Shown piece after piece: positions 34,686 through 46,740 of a DNA stretch of 64,000 nucleotides. The DNA comes from Klebsormidium nitens (lineage: Eukaryota; Streptophyta; Klebsormidiophyceae; Klebsormidiales; Klebsormidiaceae): NCBI GenBank assembly GCA_000708835.1, contig DF237324.1:11069-75068 (forward strand). The letters are read 5' to 3'. Position 1 is the stretch's first letter; every line of letters begins with the position of its first letter. The notes under the pieces are model-generated. The model was not told the origin of the DNA. It did no database searches and saw only the letters and a list, made by a program, of their open reading frames with translations. Made by a program: the position numbers and the translations under genes.

Positions 34686-35626
34686 ATTATATTGCATAGT
34701 ACATATACTGGTGCCTCTCAGGTCTGCAATTTTATATGATAAGATATATTGTGGCATTTTTGTCGAGGCAATAAGGTGTTGAGGTCCTTTAGAAAGGTCA
34801 GCGTCCGCATGGACAGTGGTTGTGCTAGACACACCACCATAGCATGCCTGACGACAGTGGCAAGTGTTTCTGCTTTTAAGTTGGACAATGATTCAGATCT
34901 TCTCATGCAACTAAGATATATCAAGTCTGAAAACATACATGCATAGTTTGCGATGATCGATGCATGCAAAACTATTGTGATCGAGGCAGGCACCTGCAAT
35001 TAACACCGGGGTAAACCGCGAATCATGCAACTGTTGCTCGAAATTAGATGGTTCAACATGAAGATCTATAGCTGGCCGAGAATCCGGATGCAGCGCGGTG
35101 CTAGCGGCATACCTAGGGGCATTTTTCCGGCCCGCAAAATCGAATATATACATGCATGCATGCATGCCGCATGGCCGGATGCAGATCAACCTGGCTACGA
35201 ATGATGCCGGCATACTTATTTGATGCTGCACGATATATAGGTACCCGTACTATGCTCTGTAAGAGCATCAAACCTTTACAGAGCAGGTCTTCAAGTTAGC
35301 TAGGACTCAGCAAGGTCTACAACATGATAAACAGATCCACGATGACAATGACAAATACTTCTCCAGAAGGAAGGACGCTAAAACGGGAACTGAAAACCAT
35401 GCAGCCTAATCTGCTTGCCAGCTGAGACGTGCTAACATTGCACCAAGCAGTGTATCCGACTTTACATTCAGTAGATGCCTGGAAAACCTTACCTTACTAA
35501 GAATATGTTTCCAGTTGACGTTGATTTGGAAAGGCATGCGTTTCGTTCCACGTTCATCATTATATACAAAACCGCTTATTAGAGACTCAACCTCGCTTGT
35601 TGGTTGACAAGACAGACCCTCCGAAC
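34686..35626. other. AT-richer intergenic region between convergent genes
   Basis: It separates the CAMTA stop from the stop of the SAP gene on the other strand, so it should hold both 3' UTRs. It contains a CATG simple repeat at 35151-35167 and several TGCATG words. No coding exon was seen. Confidence 0.5.
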
Positions 35627-38600
35627 TCATAATTGCTGAGTCGTGACAAACGGCTGTGCCCGGCTCACGGGCAGCGCATATGTCCCATTTGCCGCGATGG
35701 CCAAGTCTTCCGAGGCATGGGAATCCCCGTTCGTTTCAAGAGCGGGCTCCACAGTAAGCATCCCATCCATAGGCGCCGGCCCCTGACCCTGTGAATCCAG
35801 GATGTGACGCACCCGCTCGATGATCTTCTCCTTCGTGCCTGACGTTTTCTGCCCTTGCGAGAGGAGAAAGTTGCGGATGACCGCCGTGGGTAAAGTGTCC
35901 AGGCTGCCGCTGTGGTGCTTCTCCTGGACCTGCAAGCATCACAACGCCCAACCTGCTGACGCGTCTAGAGAGACGGCACGTATCGTTCCATTTAGTATAT
36001 TACACGATCTTTGTACTAAAGGGTGCGGAGGCGTTCTATAGGACTGTGCCCTTTCACGTATGCGCAGTGTGTTTCGTCTGTACATTGATGAGCCTGTTCA
36101 AGGAGGAGCCCGGAACTCATACGCTCGAGAGTACCGCCCTGACTACTCAGAAACGATAAGCAAGCAGGCGGGATGAACCTTTAGCTTTCCAGAAATCACG
36201 AGGTGGCCCCTCCAGTAAGATGAAGTCGAAAGGGAGACGGTATGCAGCACTTCAGAGAAGGTTTCTCTCTCCAAAGCAGTGATTGTGTTACATTCCAAAG
36301 CAGCAGCCCCACCGTTTGTGCGGCCTGCGCAATCCTCTCCGCAGGGCTGAGGTGCTCCCGCTCCAAAATGACTAGTGACAGGATGGGAAGAAATTACAAA
36401 GGCCCGTACTCCGCAAAGAGGCCCGTCCCTCTAACATGAGAGTGACAAGGAAGAAGATCTATTAGACTTTAACGACAGTTACACCTTCGAAAGCACGAAA
36501 TGTCTGAAGTATCTGAGGTGGCAGCCCTACCGTCTGTGCGTCCTGCGCGATCCTCTCCGCAGGGCTGAGGTGCTCCCGCTCCATCCGCTGCAAGCGCTTC
36601 TTGGTCAGCTTCGGGGGCTCCACTCTCTGCACGCATCGAGAGGCTGCACTTTCAGACGGGAACTCGAGCGGGATCCTTTAGAAAAGCGAGCTGACAAGCG
36701 CTTCTTAGTCAGCTTCGGGGGCTCCACTCTCTGCACACGCCAAGAGGCTTTTCAGACGGGAACTAGAGCGGGATGCTTCAGAAAAGCGAACTGACAAGCG
36801 CTTCTTGGTCAGCTTCGGAGGCTCCACTCTCTGCACACAACGAGAGGCTGCACTTTCAGACGGGGACTAAATGCTTCAGAGAAGCGAGCTGACTAGCGGA
36901 GCCTGCGGTTCCTTCGTAAGCGTCCGCGCCGATCAACATTGCTAAACAGGTGAACACTCCGGCATGGCAGGTTATGCTTGGGTTACTGAGTACGTTTGGA
37001 ACTGTCACAGGGTGTTCAGAGGGTTAAGCGGTTAACCATTAATCAAGTAACACAGGACGACCACCTTTCAGTTGATGCAGACCCCGACCTTTGTAGAAGC
37101 AGGTCGCAACCAAATGTTATCCTATTGAAAGCAAAACATCTTTGTGCCAAATCAGAGGCTCCCTTACAGTGTCAAGGAAATGTGTACCGGCTTCCAGGGA
37201 CGATGTAACGCTATCTGCTCTTGGTCTGCTCATCTTCTTCAACAGCTTTGAAGATCTTGGAACTGTATTTGCGTATCATACAGCAGTTGCCCCAGAAGCT
37301 CTGCCCCGGTACAGAAGCCAATATACAAGCTTGTCAAAACGGACTGTTCAACATCAATTGCGCAAGTTGAAGCTCTTCCCCCATCTGACGACCTCCCATA
37401 AAGAGAAGCAAACAGGCATGAATCATCTTGACCACTGGTCCTAAAAGACCATTAGAACGAGGCCTATCAAATCAGGCGACCCGGATTCCTTTTAAGAATG
37501 TCGAACGTTCGTTCATGGGATGAGAGAAGTGTGAATACGCTCTCTAGTCGGACACTCGATGCCAAGATTCTTGTTGGCGGTTTCCATCGGGAGATCTGAT
37601 TACCAAAAAGGGTGCTCTCAGTAAACTGGGATCCTGAACAGAGGAGATGTGGATACGCACTCTTGTTGGAATGTTGATGCCGCACTCCTTCTTGGCCGTT
37701 TCCATACGGGGATCCCCCAACAAATGCCGCAGCAGGGGCGCCTCCAATTTCGGGTCTCCTCGGCACGCGTTCTTGAATTGGGTGATGACATCATCTGGAC
37801 TCGAAGAAAAGTGGCATGATGAGACAAAGGACGCTGAATGTAGTGTTGTCCAGCAATTGGTTGTGATGATCGCTCCAGATAGGGGCAGATGGCGCGAAAC
37901 TAGCGGCAATAAAGGTGGGCTTTTTGCTCATAATTGCGGGCAGCGAATCAATTCTCCTTTGGGAGGATTTTCTGCCAAGAGCAGCTGTTGGAGTAAATTG
38001 TCTGGATACGAATAAGCGAGAGATGCGGTAAGATACGCCTTAATAGCAGAGGTGCAGATACTGTAGGCCTATATTTTTGGGGGCAGGCTTGTCAACATGA
38101 GCAGATACAAACCCACCCATTGTCTCAAAGTGTGCCAAAGTGGATTATGAATTAAGTCAGACCAAGGGCCAGGGCATTCTGCCTACCTAAAAAGGAGTCT
38201 TCAGCGGTGACCCAACAGCCTGTTCTGAAGACAGAAAGTATAGCCTGACGCATGCATCATATAAATCTCTTTTGCTTTCTCCCAACGCACAGCAAGGAAC
38301 ATGGTAAATTGGGCATGGTGTATGCATTTGAATTTGTCCAATCTCAACACATTACCGTTCTGACTGACCGAAAATAGTTACACAGAAGCAGACTGCGCCA
38401 ACACTGGGGCAGCTCAATTTAGAACTTGACCTTCTGACAAGTCTGAGAGAGTCGGACTATCCTTGATGGGTTAGCAGGTAAAGTCATGATGCTTCCAAGA
38501 AGCTACATCAGAGCACAGAATGTGATCGGCCTGATGGTTGTTTTCAACTTGTGAAAGTGAAAGACAGAGAATCTGGAAGACCCAAAAGCGACTGGAATAC

Positions 38601-38787
38601 AAAGAAGCGTACCGGCAGACTTCTCGAGACGCTTGCGCGTGCCCTCCCCAGGCCGAAAGTCCTTTCGCACTCTGGTCGTCTTTTTCACGGAAGGTTGTGC
38701 CAATGGCTCTTCACCAAGGTTCAAGCCTGCAGCTCTTATGAAGGAATCTTCTCCTGCAGCTCTTATGAAGGCATCTTCGTCTGCCAT
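35627..38787 (-). CDS. SAP-domain protein
   Basis: Four exons are proposed: 38787-38613, 37794-37661, 36626-36531 and 35929-35627, giving 235 residues with matching phases. The N-terminus has a 9-residue duplication (EDAFIRAAG, EDSFIRAAG). The middle is charged and helical (DDVITQFKNACRGDPKLEA, KLTKKRLQRMEREHLSPAERI). The last exon reads GSLDTLPTAVIRNFLLSQG, QKTSGTKEKIIERVRHIL, a helix-turn-helix SAP motif (DNA/RNA-binding, with the K/T-G-x-K-xx-I/L-I-xR core), followed by a short acidic/polar tail. SAP proteins act in chromatin or RNA metabolism. The specific family is not recognised. Exons 2 and 3 are flanked by degenerate duplicates of their own splice junctions (separate entries), so alternative splice sites are possible. 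Confidence 0.72.
36296..36366 (-). repeat. Partial copy of the SAP-gene exon 3 donor side
   Basis: On the plus strand, caccgtttgtgcggcctgcg, caatcctctccgcagggctg and aggtgctcccgctcc repeat the functional exon end (36529-36583) almost base for base. The copy lies about 235 bp further into intron 3 and ends within the exon sequence, so only the 3' part of the exon was duplicated. The donor-like ac on the plus strand (gt on the minus) is retained. Confidence 0.85.
36690..36895 (-). repeat. Two partial copies of the SAP-gene exon 3 acceptor side
   Basis: The plus-strand words gctgacaagcgcttctt, gtcagcttcgg and ggctccactctctgcac recur with a period near 105-110 bp after the functional exon (boundary 36626/36627). 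Both copies keep the acceptor (ctgcac on the plus strand) and the first codons (RVEPPKLTKKRL), then diverge. They also repeat the intron tail ttcagacggg. Similarity to the real junction is high by eye. Confidence 0.88.
37528..37602 (-). repeat. Partial copy of the SAP-gene exon 2 donor junction
   Basis: gtgaatacgctctct, tcgatgcc, cttgttggcggtttccat and cgggagatc parallel ggatacgcactctt, ttgatgcc, cttcttggccgtttccat and cggggatcc at 37650-37715. The copy spans the donor site and the end of exon 2 and lies about 120 bp into intron 2. Confidence 0.75.
38729..38782 (-). repeat. 27-bp tandem repeat in the SAP-gene first exon
   Basis: Two 27-bp units differ at three bases by eye and encode the 9-residue repeat ED(A/S)FIRAAG at the N-terminus. 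The duplication is in frame. Confidence 0.9.
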
Positions 38788-40955
38788 CCCTCAATACAGA
38801 GACTACTCGGCAAGAAACATTGAGTATCCTTGGGGACTAGCAATCTGGTAATTGAGAATGTGGCTAAGAGGTTTGAACTGTCTTGCTCCTTGGTGCTTTT
38901 GTACCTGATTGCTTACAGCAGTTTGACTGCCAAAGTGCTACCAAAAACAGACCTTGACCAGAGCTGCGTCACCGAAGCCCCTGCGTAGCAGATTGCAAAA
39001 TGTTTTCCATGGTCATGTCAAGCGGTCTCCATAGTTTCTTCCAATGATTTCAAACCGGCCACCAGAATGCGCGCTTTGTTCCTCTGCTTTGCCCGTCTCA
39101 AAATGCACAGTGAACAACAGGAGAGCAAGAGTAACTCCCCTAACCTGCCTGTAGAGCAACGTTCTAGATCTAGGCAGGCGGCTGGTAGCCAAGGGAACGA
39201 CTGTCCTTTCCAGAATGCTGAGACGCCAGAGGGAGACAGTGACTCAAATAATCCTTTTTCTGAGAGAATCCTTTTGGTGCCCTCGTCAAATACCTGGAGA
39301 CCTTTGACACCACCTCCCACCGGGGCCGTTCTTACCAAGCCAACCAGGGGATCTCTGGGACAAGATTTCTGATTGACAAGTTGGACCTCAGCTGCCTCGG
39401 TTGATCAAGTTTCTCTCGGGACTTGCAAATTCGCCCCTGCTATTGGAGTAAAGTGTCAAGCAGAAACCAAGCATAATTAAAAGAGCATGACACGAGTCAG
39501 CAGCTGTCAGCAGCAGAGCCAGAAATCAAATTGAAGAGGAGGAAGAAAGGCAGGTCAGAGGGGCGTCAGGCAAGGTGCTCGTCTTCCAAGCGGTGCTGTT
39601 GGCTGCATCCATCGACACCCATGATCTTGAGTGTCGGTCAACTTTTTGCGTCTTTTTTTGGGGAAAGGCAGCGGTACGAGTAACCTTCAAGAGGTGAGAT
39701 TGCCTTGGTTGCCGCTGCCGGTTGAAACGACCAGCGTATTGCAAGATTACTTCGATCTTTTGCTTTAAGGCTCTGTTTGAGAGGCTGTATGTGGAGGTCA
39801 ATGAAACAGCACAGGATCTACTAAGCTCACTGGCATCGCAAAGGGACAGCTGTTGATGCATCATTACCAATTCGATTCGAGCCCGGGCTACATTTTTGCC
39901 ACAAGCTTGTAAGTATGTAGGTGATTCCACTGCCCTTTTTTAGGCTTATCTTGAAAGTACGGATTTCGCTAATCAACATATGTAGAGCGCTGTTGAGTTC
40001 CACCACTTCTAGCCCCGGTAAAACTCAGGTCGAGTAGATGATTGTTGTAGTTGAATGCATCAGCCCCCTGCGCTAGGCCAACTAGTGCACTTTGGAGTTT
40101 TTTTATCCACACGGCAATCAATATGCATATGCTAGATGCCTCGGAAAGCTCCCGACCATTGAGTATTTAAGTCCTATTATCCTTGTCAGAATCTGAGCCT
40201 CCCACTCCAAAAAGCTCCTTGCATCCACCTAGCGCATGGGCGAGTCACATCTGAACGATCTCCATCAATCTGCACTCTGATTTGTGTCACGACGTCATTG
40301 CATTTGAGTCTTCAATCTAAAGGTCAGGCTCAAAGTAGACGCCTTGCGGTCACTTTCACACAGAGTTATCCATTTTGATCTTCAGAAGCTTCGACAAGAT
40401 ACGAAATCTAACTTTAGCGCACAATTTTGAGTGTCAACTAAGAATCTACCCTCCAGAAAAGGGAAAGCGCAGACTTATAGATGCCGGTGGGCGACACACA
40501 TGGACGTTGCTGACATTCAAGGCGCCACTTACTGCAATATTCAAGTTGTAACGGTTTGCAAACGGTCTAGCAAGTCATTGCTGTTTGCCGCACCGCAAGT
40601 AGCTTGTTCGGTTGCACCAACGACACCCCAATGGAGTGACATCTGAAAGCTGAAAGCCTTTTAGATATTGCACTTTGTCTCATGCAGCAAGCCACCACTT
40701 ATCGCACCAAAGGACAACTTCCTGCGTGTAAAACTGCTCCATTGGTTGTTTCAAGACCACAATGATTATTTCCAATCTTGGTATCCGCACCGTGCTTAAA
40801 GCAAACATCTTCTTTTCAACTTCCCTCGTGCAGTGTAGCAGACGGCCGTTGACTACTTCCAATCAACAGCCGCGAGCCTTGTATTGGCTCACGACGTTTT
40901 CCCAGAGCCGTCGACTCTCCCGCCCCTCTCCCCCCTCCCCCCCAAATTATAACCG
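38788..40955. other. Intergenic region between divergent genes
   Basis: A 101-codon open frame at 39067-39372 starts at an ATG (MRALFLCFARLKMHSEQQES), but it shows no domain and is treated as unsupported. The right end has a CT-rich tract (40917-40942) just before the PRP17 ATG, probably its core promoter/5' UTR. Confidence 0.4.
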
Positions 40956-43900
40956 ATGGACCTCCTTCGGCAGTACAGCGAGGAAGACGATGAGCCGCGG
41001 TCTGCTCACAACGGGGGATTGACCGAGGAGCCCCCGTCCACATCAGGCCGGATGCTAGACGACGATCGAGAGGCATCCCCCGAAATCCTCTCGCTTCCGT
41101 CTAAGTCCTCCGCTCCTGTAGTTAGTAGTGCCATCATTGTCAAGCACCAGACCGAAAGCGCTGACCCGGGGTTACGGGTCGTCGACCCCTCCAAAAAGCT
41201 GGTTAGCTATAACCCCACGGTTGACCAGCTCTACGCCCCGGTGGTCGGCCCCGCACATCCCTACGCGAAAGATGGGTTGGCGAACGGCGCACGGAACCAT
41301 AAGCAGGGGGTGGTCGAGGACGCGTTCATCGCGCCGTTCAATTTCGACGAGCAGTACAACACGTACCAGACGTTTGGATATGCAGCGGACCCGTCGGCTG
41401 CGAACGGGGCGCTCGTAGGAGATGAGACGGCGATGAAAAGCTATGACGGGGCCACCGTGTATAACATCCCGGCAAGGGAGCAGAAGAGGCGGAAGCTCGA
41501 AGCTGCGGCGCAGAAGGAGGGAGAGGAACAGGACGAAGAGGCGGGGAACGTTGCGTCCGAGAATTGGTTGAAAGCAAAGAGCCCCTGGGCGGGGAAGAAG
41601 GAGTATGTGCAGCCGGAACTTACGGTGAGGAGCCTAAGAGCCGTTCAAATGCTCGTGGCAATCGTGCGAACAACTGATTGGCCCCGTTCCGTGCAAGATG
41701 CTACAATCACTGAACGAGCAGAAAGCTTATCTTGAAGCTCTGTATGTTAAGGTCCTGGCGAGCTCCTTTCAATAATTGCCTCCTTCACTCAATTTGGACA
41801 GTGGGATCCCAGAGCTTATTTAGTTGACGTCACCTCTGGGTCCATGGTCTGCTTTTTCTTGATGGAAAAATGGTTTTCTCGTGCAAAAGCGGATCCCATA
41901 CGACTCTGCAAACGTGACAAAAAGCATTGGTGTCTTCATGAATTCAATCGAGTCCCCTGAACTGCTGACAAACCCTCGGGCTTCTCGCTTCTCAAAGCCA
42001 AATTCAGCAGGCTTCGAATCCGTTGTCAGTAGATTCTTCACCACAAATCGTCGTTCTAGAGAGCTTTTGGCGCCCTCTTCACTGCTTTTGTTTGAGTTTT
42101 GAAGTTTGATGTATAAGGTTTGGTTCAGGAATTGCAAAGAACCACCCCCCCCACCGTTCCTTTCTGGAGGACCCAGGAGAGCCGCACTTTGCTTTCTATA
42201 TTGCACTTTCATGAGGATTCTGCCCCTTCCTGTCCGCTACTGGGTCTCAAAACGAAGAGATTTCTTCTCTTCACTGACCTTCAGAACCGAACTGACTTCC
42301 TACACTTCTTTTGAAGTCTTTTGGACATCCTCCGTTCACCTCCTTCAGGAAGATCAGAAAGACATCTGCTCTAGCATCTCGCTCAGTGACTCCAAACCCC
42401 ACTCTGAACCCCCCCTGAAACCCGCTCGTCTTCCTTACCCCCCAGGAGGAGCAAAAGAAGTATGCGGAGGAGCACGCCGCGAAGCAGAAGGGCAAGGAGA
42501 AGGGCGACAAGCCGGTCACGGAGGACAAGAGCGTGTTCCACGGGAAGGAGGAGCGGGACTATCAGGGCCGGTCCTGGATCGAGCCGCCGAAAGACATCAA
42601 GGCGCAGAACGAGCATTGCTACATCCCGAAGCGCTGGGTGCACACGTGGTCCGGGCACACGAAGGGCGTGGCGGCGATACGCTTCTTCCCAAAGAGCGGG
42701 CACTTGCTGCTGTCGGCCAGCATGGATACCAAGATCAAGGTGAGAATCACTTGTTTCACTGACTGATTTAATGAATTATGAGTTTCAGATTGTGTAAGTC
42801 GAGAATGATCTGGGCCGGAGGGTTCAGGGTTTGAATCACTTGATGATTTTGGCCTGCATGGAACACGACATTGGCGTTCGAGGAGGGGGGTTTGTGTTCT
42901 GATCCCTTGCAGCTCAATCTTGTGCATGTTGTGGGGGGCTAGGGCATTTGCGGCTGAAGCAGAGGTTTCGAATTACGTTTCTTCAGAATTCTTGCCAGAT
43001 TGGTTCTATGTTCGGAGGTCCTGATGCCGTGTCCTCGATTCAAAGGCCTTTACCAGATGCCCTTTTCACATCTACCCTTCTTAGTCGCTGTCGTTGACTC
43101 GTACCTATGGAGGCATTTGAGAAAAGACTTGAAGAAGAGACCAAGATGCGGAGGTACTCCACGGTCGATTTGTAGATATTCAATTTGTGAGATGCCCTCT
43201 TTGCTAAGGTTAGGATGCAGGCAATAAACGGTTAACTGACGACATTAATTTGTTCCGTACAGATTTGGGACGTGCACGGCAGTGGCAAGTGCATGCAGAC
43301 GTACATGGGCCACTCCAAGGCTGTGCGTGACGTCACCTTCAACAACACGGGCACGCGCTTCTTGAGCGCCAGGTAAGCAGACTGCTGAGCTCGCTCACGA
43401 TGATACCAAAGAAAAGATGGACAGGCGTCCTCGAACCGAAGAGTCGGAAAGAGGACTGTTTCTCATCTGGTCCCGTATCTCGTCTCATCGTTGTCTCGTA
43501 TCAGCCTCGTACCTCCCAACGCAAGTGTCCACCTCAGCTGCGTTCTGTCAAGTCTGCCCGTGCGTTTTGCAGCTTCCATTCAAGGTTGCATTTCCTTCGA
43601 TCCAACTACATGCTCCTCGTCACACCTTAGAACAAGCTGTGAGCAGGGCAGTCGACTGTTTCATCACTTCAAACCTCTGGCACCTCTTTTGGTGCTCACA
43701 GCATCCCAGCTTTGACCGCAGACCAAGCTCTGACAACCGAAAGTGATATTGTGCAGTGCAACTGGATCTCGTCATGACTCACCCCGAAGCTGCTCCGCCG
43801 CTCTAAAAGTTCCGCCGCTTGTAAAGCTCTGCGCCCATCGCAATCCCCATTCGCTTTGCAGCTTCGAGCGGTGTGTCCTGGACATAGGCTGCGCCGTGCT

Positions 43901-46485
43901 CTGTTCCATGTTATGTGAACCCCTGCCTTCCCACCACCTCGTTTCAGTCTCTCACATCACACCCCCGATCGCTTTTGCAGTTATGACCGCAACATCAAGC
44001 TGTGGGATACGGAGACAGGCGCGGTGCTCAAGACCTTCTCCACGGGCAAGGTGCCGTACGTCGTCAAGTTCCATCCCGACGAGGACAAGCAAAACGTGAT
44101 CCTCGCGGGGATGTCGGACAAGAAGATTGTCCAGTGGGACACGGAAACTGGCGAGATTACCCAGGTTAGTGCTTAAATTCTGTTACGACACCCAGATTCT
44201 GTTCTATAAAAGCGGTCAAGGTAGTCTGCGAGATTTGTGCAGGCCCAGATACGCAAACCTCTGGCGCGACGTTTTCTGGAGGGTGGCCATGGCCAAGGCG
44301 ATAGGCCTGCAGAATTTGGGGTTTGGACTGGTGCCTAGACTCGCGTCTTCGAGGATTTTCCTCCGTGCGAAGCTGGAGGTGTCGACGTCGAATCCCAATT
44401 TCTGGAGACAGACACCGAGGATTGGACTGCAATCAACCAGGATAAATATAGCATCTCAAAGGAACTGATTTGTGTCAGTTCCTTCGTCACAAGCTCGGCC
44501 CCTCTGACACTCTATTGCGATGATGACGCAGGAGTACGATGAGCACTTGGGCGCGGTGAACACGATCACGTTCGTGGACGACAACAAGCGCTTCGTGACC
44601 AGCAGCGACGACAAGTCGCTGCGCGTGTGGGACTGGAACATCCCCGTCGTCATCAAGTACATCAGCGAGCCTACCATGCACTCTATGCCCGCGATCTCGA
44701 TGCACCCCGACGGTGAGGGGCCCATTCCTTCCGGTTCTCTTCCGGTTCCGTTCCGGTTCCGTTTGTCTTTATTTGGTTGCAATTTGTGCGGAGCGTTTTA
44801 CCGGTTTCAGATAGTGTCCTTTGTCGGGCCTATTTTCCTTTTTCTCTTGCTCATGATGCGATCCATGCCGGCCATTTCGATGCACCCCGACGGTGAGGGG
44901 CGCATTCCTTTCGGTCCTATTCCGGTTCCGGTTCCGGTTCCGCTTGTCTTTTTGTCATCAAGTACATCAGCAAGCCCACGATGCACTCCATTCCTGCGAT
45001 CTCGATGCACCTCGACGGTGAGGAACTCATTCCTTCCGGTCCTGTTCCGGTTCCGTTTGTCTTTTTTCAATAAGTACATTAGCGAGCCCACGATGCACCC
45101 AATGCCCGCAACCTCGTTGCACCCCGACGGTGAGGGGCGCACTCCTTTCAGTCCTGATCAGCTCCTGTGCCATTTCCGGTCCTGTTCCGGTTATGTCTCT
45201 CGTTCTGTCATCAGGTTAATCAGCTCATGATGGCATGCCGGCTATTCCAATGAATCCTGACCGTGAGACATTCAAAGCATACAAAATGGTCCATGTTTTG
45301 CTTCTCCTTCTCTTTTTCTCTCTTCTTAGAAGCGCCTTCTCGTACCCCTCTTTACATACGGCTCCCCATCGGAAGGAAAGTTTCTCTCTTGACTCGGTCT
45401 TCGGTTTGGACTATTGCCTTCGCTTTGCTTTGGATTCCTGCGTTCGTGGTAGGCAGCTTCTCGCTGGTCCGTATTCTTTGCACTTCTTTTCTTCACCCTC
45501 CAACGTCGAAAGCGTCAGTCTGTCTCGTACAGCAGCAGGCAGCTGACTGTGTTTGCCTCTTTACCTGTCTGCAGGCAAGTACTTTGCCGCGCAGTCCCTG
45601 GACAACCAGATTCTGATCTACGGTGCGCGGGACCGCTTCCGGCTCAACCGCAAGAAGGTCTTCAAGGGCCACCTCAACGCGGGCTACGCATGTCAGGTCA
45701 ACTTCTCGCCAGATGGAAGGTAAGTTCCGCCTTTATTGTGATCTGTGGCCCACTTGTTTTTTTCCACACATCAAAGGGAAGCAGGTCTGCGGCGAGCCTT
45801 AAAGCCTTCCCAAAGTTTGCACCTTTTGCCCTGCAGGCACTCCCTTTTGCAGCCCGTATGGACAAAGGATAATCTGCCCACTTGTATAATCATTTACAGC
45901 AGTCGCCCCGCCTCTCTCGTGTTTCTGCTTGTTCCAGTCTTGACGTGCATGGAACCGTCATTTTGAGCGACGCACTTCGTGCCTGTCATCCAAGAAAAAC
46001 CAATCAGCTTCTTCTAGATGCGGCTTCCAGATTTTGCACGTGCAGGGTTCAATCGGCTCCATCAGGCGATGAGGAGGGGCCGGTCTGCTCCCGGAATCCA
46101 TGAAAGATACTCCTGAGAGATTCTTACGCTGAAACCTTCATCGCGCGTTCGTTACTGTCGGCTCAAGCAACAAGTTCGGACACGCAGGTTCTTAATGTCG
46201 GGGGGCGCAGAGGGGCGGCCCTAGAGGATACCTCCAGAAGAATCTTTTATGCCGAAACTTTCATCGCGCATGCGTGACTGTCGGCTTACTCTAAGATTAC
46301 CGACACGCAGGTTCGTCATGTCGGGCGATGCGGAGGGGCGGCTGTTCTTCTGGGACTGGAAGACGTGCAAGATCTTCCGCACGTTCAAGGCGCACGACCA
46401 GGTGACCATCGGCTGCGAGTGGCACCCCCTCGAGACCAGCAAGGTCGCCACCTGCTCCTGGGACGGCACCATCAAGTACTGGTGA
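40956..46485 (+). CDS. CDC40: Pre-mRNA splicing factor PRP17/CDC40 (WD40)
   Basis: Seven exons are proposed: 40956-41624, 42446-42739, 43263-43372, 43981-44164, 44532-44712, 45575-45719 and 46311-46485, giving 585 residues with all phases consistent. The N-terminal part contains the family words [20 protein letters not shown] and [13 protein letters not shown]. Exon 2 has [30 protein letters not shown] and [13 protein letters not shown]. The WD40 propeller includes [77 protein letters not shown] and [15 protein letters not shown], ending [11 protein letters not shown]17 is a spliceosome component needed for the second catalytic step in the nucleus. Introns 5 and 6 and the 3' flank carry junction duplicates (separate entries). 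Confidence 0.96.
44850..45290 (+). repeat. Four degenerate copies of the PRP17 exon 5 donor junction
   Basis: The exon end and donor (ctcgatgcaccccgacg, then gtgaggggc) at 44700-44720 recur with donor positions near 44893, 45018, 45130 and 45263. Copies 2 and 3 extend upstream to aagtacatcagcaagccc and aagtacattagcgagccc, so about 55-60 bp of exon plus the TTCCGG-rich intron start was duplicated each time. The first three copies keep GGTGAG; the last is the most diverged. The associated ttccggttccg tract is a local microsatellite. Confidence 0.92.
46020..46240 (+). repeat. Two degenerate copies of the PRP17 exon 7 acceptor junction
   Basis: Before the functional acceptor (46310) similar junctions end at 46045 (gtgcagggttcaatcgg, then gatgaggaggggccgg) and 46187 (gacacgcaggttcttaatgt, cgcagaggggcggcc). 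The second also repeats the upstream intron (gaaaccttcatcgcgc versus gaaactttcatcgcgc). The period is about 125-140 bp. Confidence 0.9.
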
Positions 46486-46549
46486 GCTGCTGACGTCACG
46501 TTCACGTCATGTTTGTTGTCTTGATGACGCCACTTTCTCGTTTGGGGCT

Positions 46550-46740
46550 GTGAATTTCCGAGACCACCGAAGTCGCCTTCCGCTCCTGGGACGGCACCAT
46601 CAAGTACTTGTCAGCTGCTGACGTCTTGTACAGTGCATGCGCGTCGCCTTGATGACGTCATTCTTTGTTGGGACTTTTGATTGACTGGGCGCTTGCACCC
46701 CCTCGAGACTAGCAGGATCGCCTCCATGTGATGGTGCTAG
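46550..46740 (+). repeat. Partial copies of the PRP17 last exon beyond the stop codon
   Basis: Downstream of the TGA the end of the coding exon recurs: gtcgccttccgctcctggga, cggcaccatcaagtac, tcagctgctgacgtc near 46573-46626, and cttgcaccccctcgagacta, gcaggatcgcctcc near 46692-46725. The stop-codon context and part of the 3' flank (cttgatgacg) are included. These copies are probably in the 3' UTR or just outside it. Confidence 0.85.

Noticed and set aside
35151-35167. CATG tandem tract as a possible mobile-element end
   Set aside because: It is only a short simple repeat, with no terminal inverted repeats or target-site duplications nearby.
39067-39372. 101-codon plus-strand open frame starting at an ATG
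   Set aside because: No domain, splice context or homologue recalled; plausible chance open frame, so not called as a gene.
44730-45190. ttccgg microsatellite as the cause of the PRP17 intron repeats
   Set aside because: The repeated unit also includes 50 or more bases of unique exon sequence, so simple-repeat slippage alone does not explain it.
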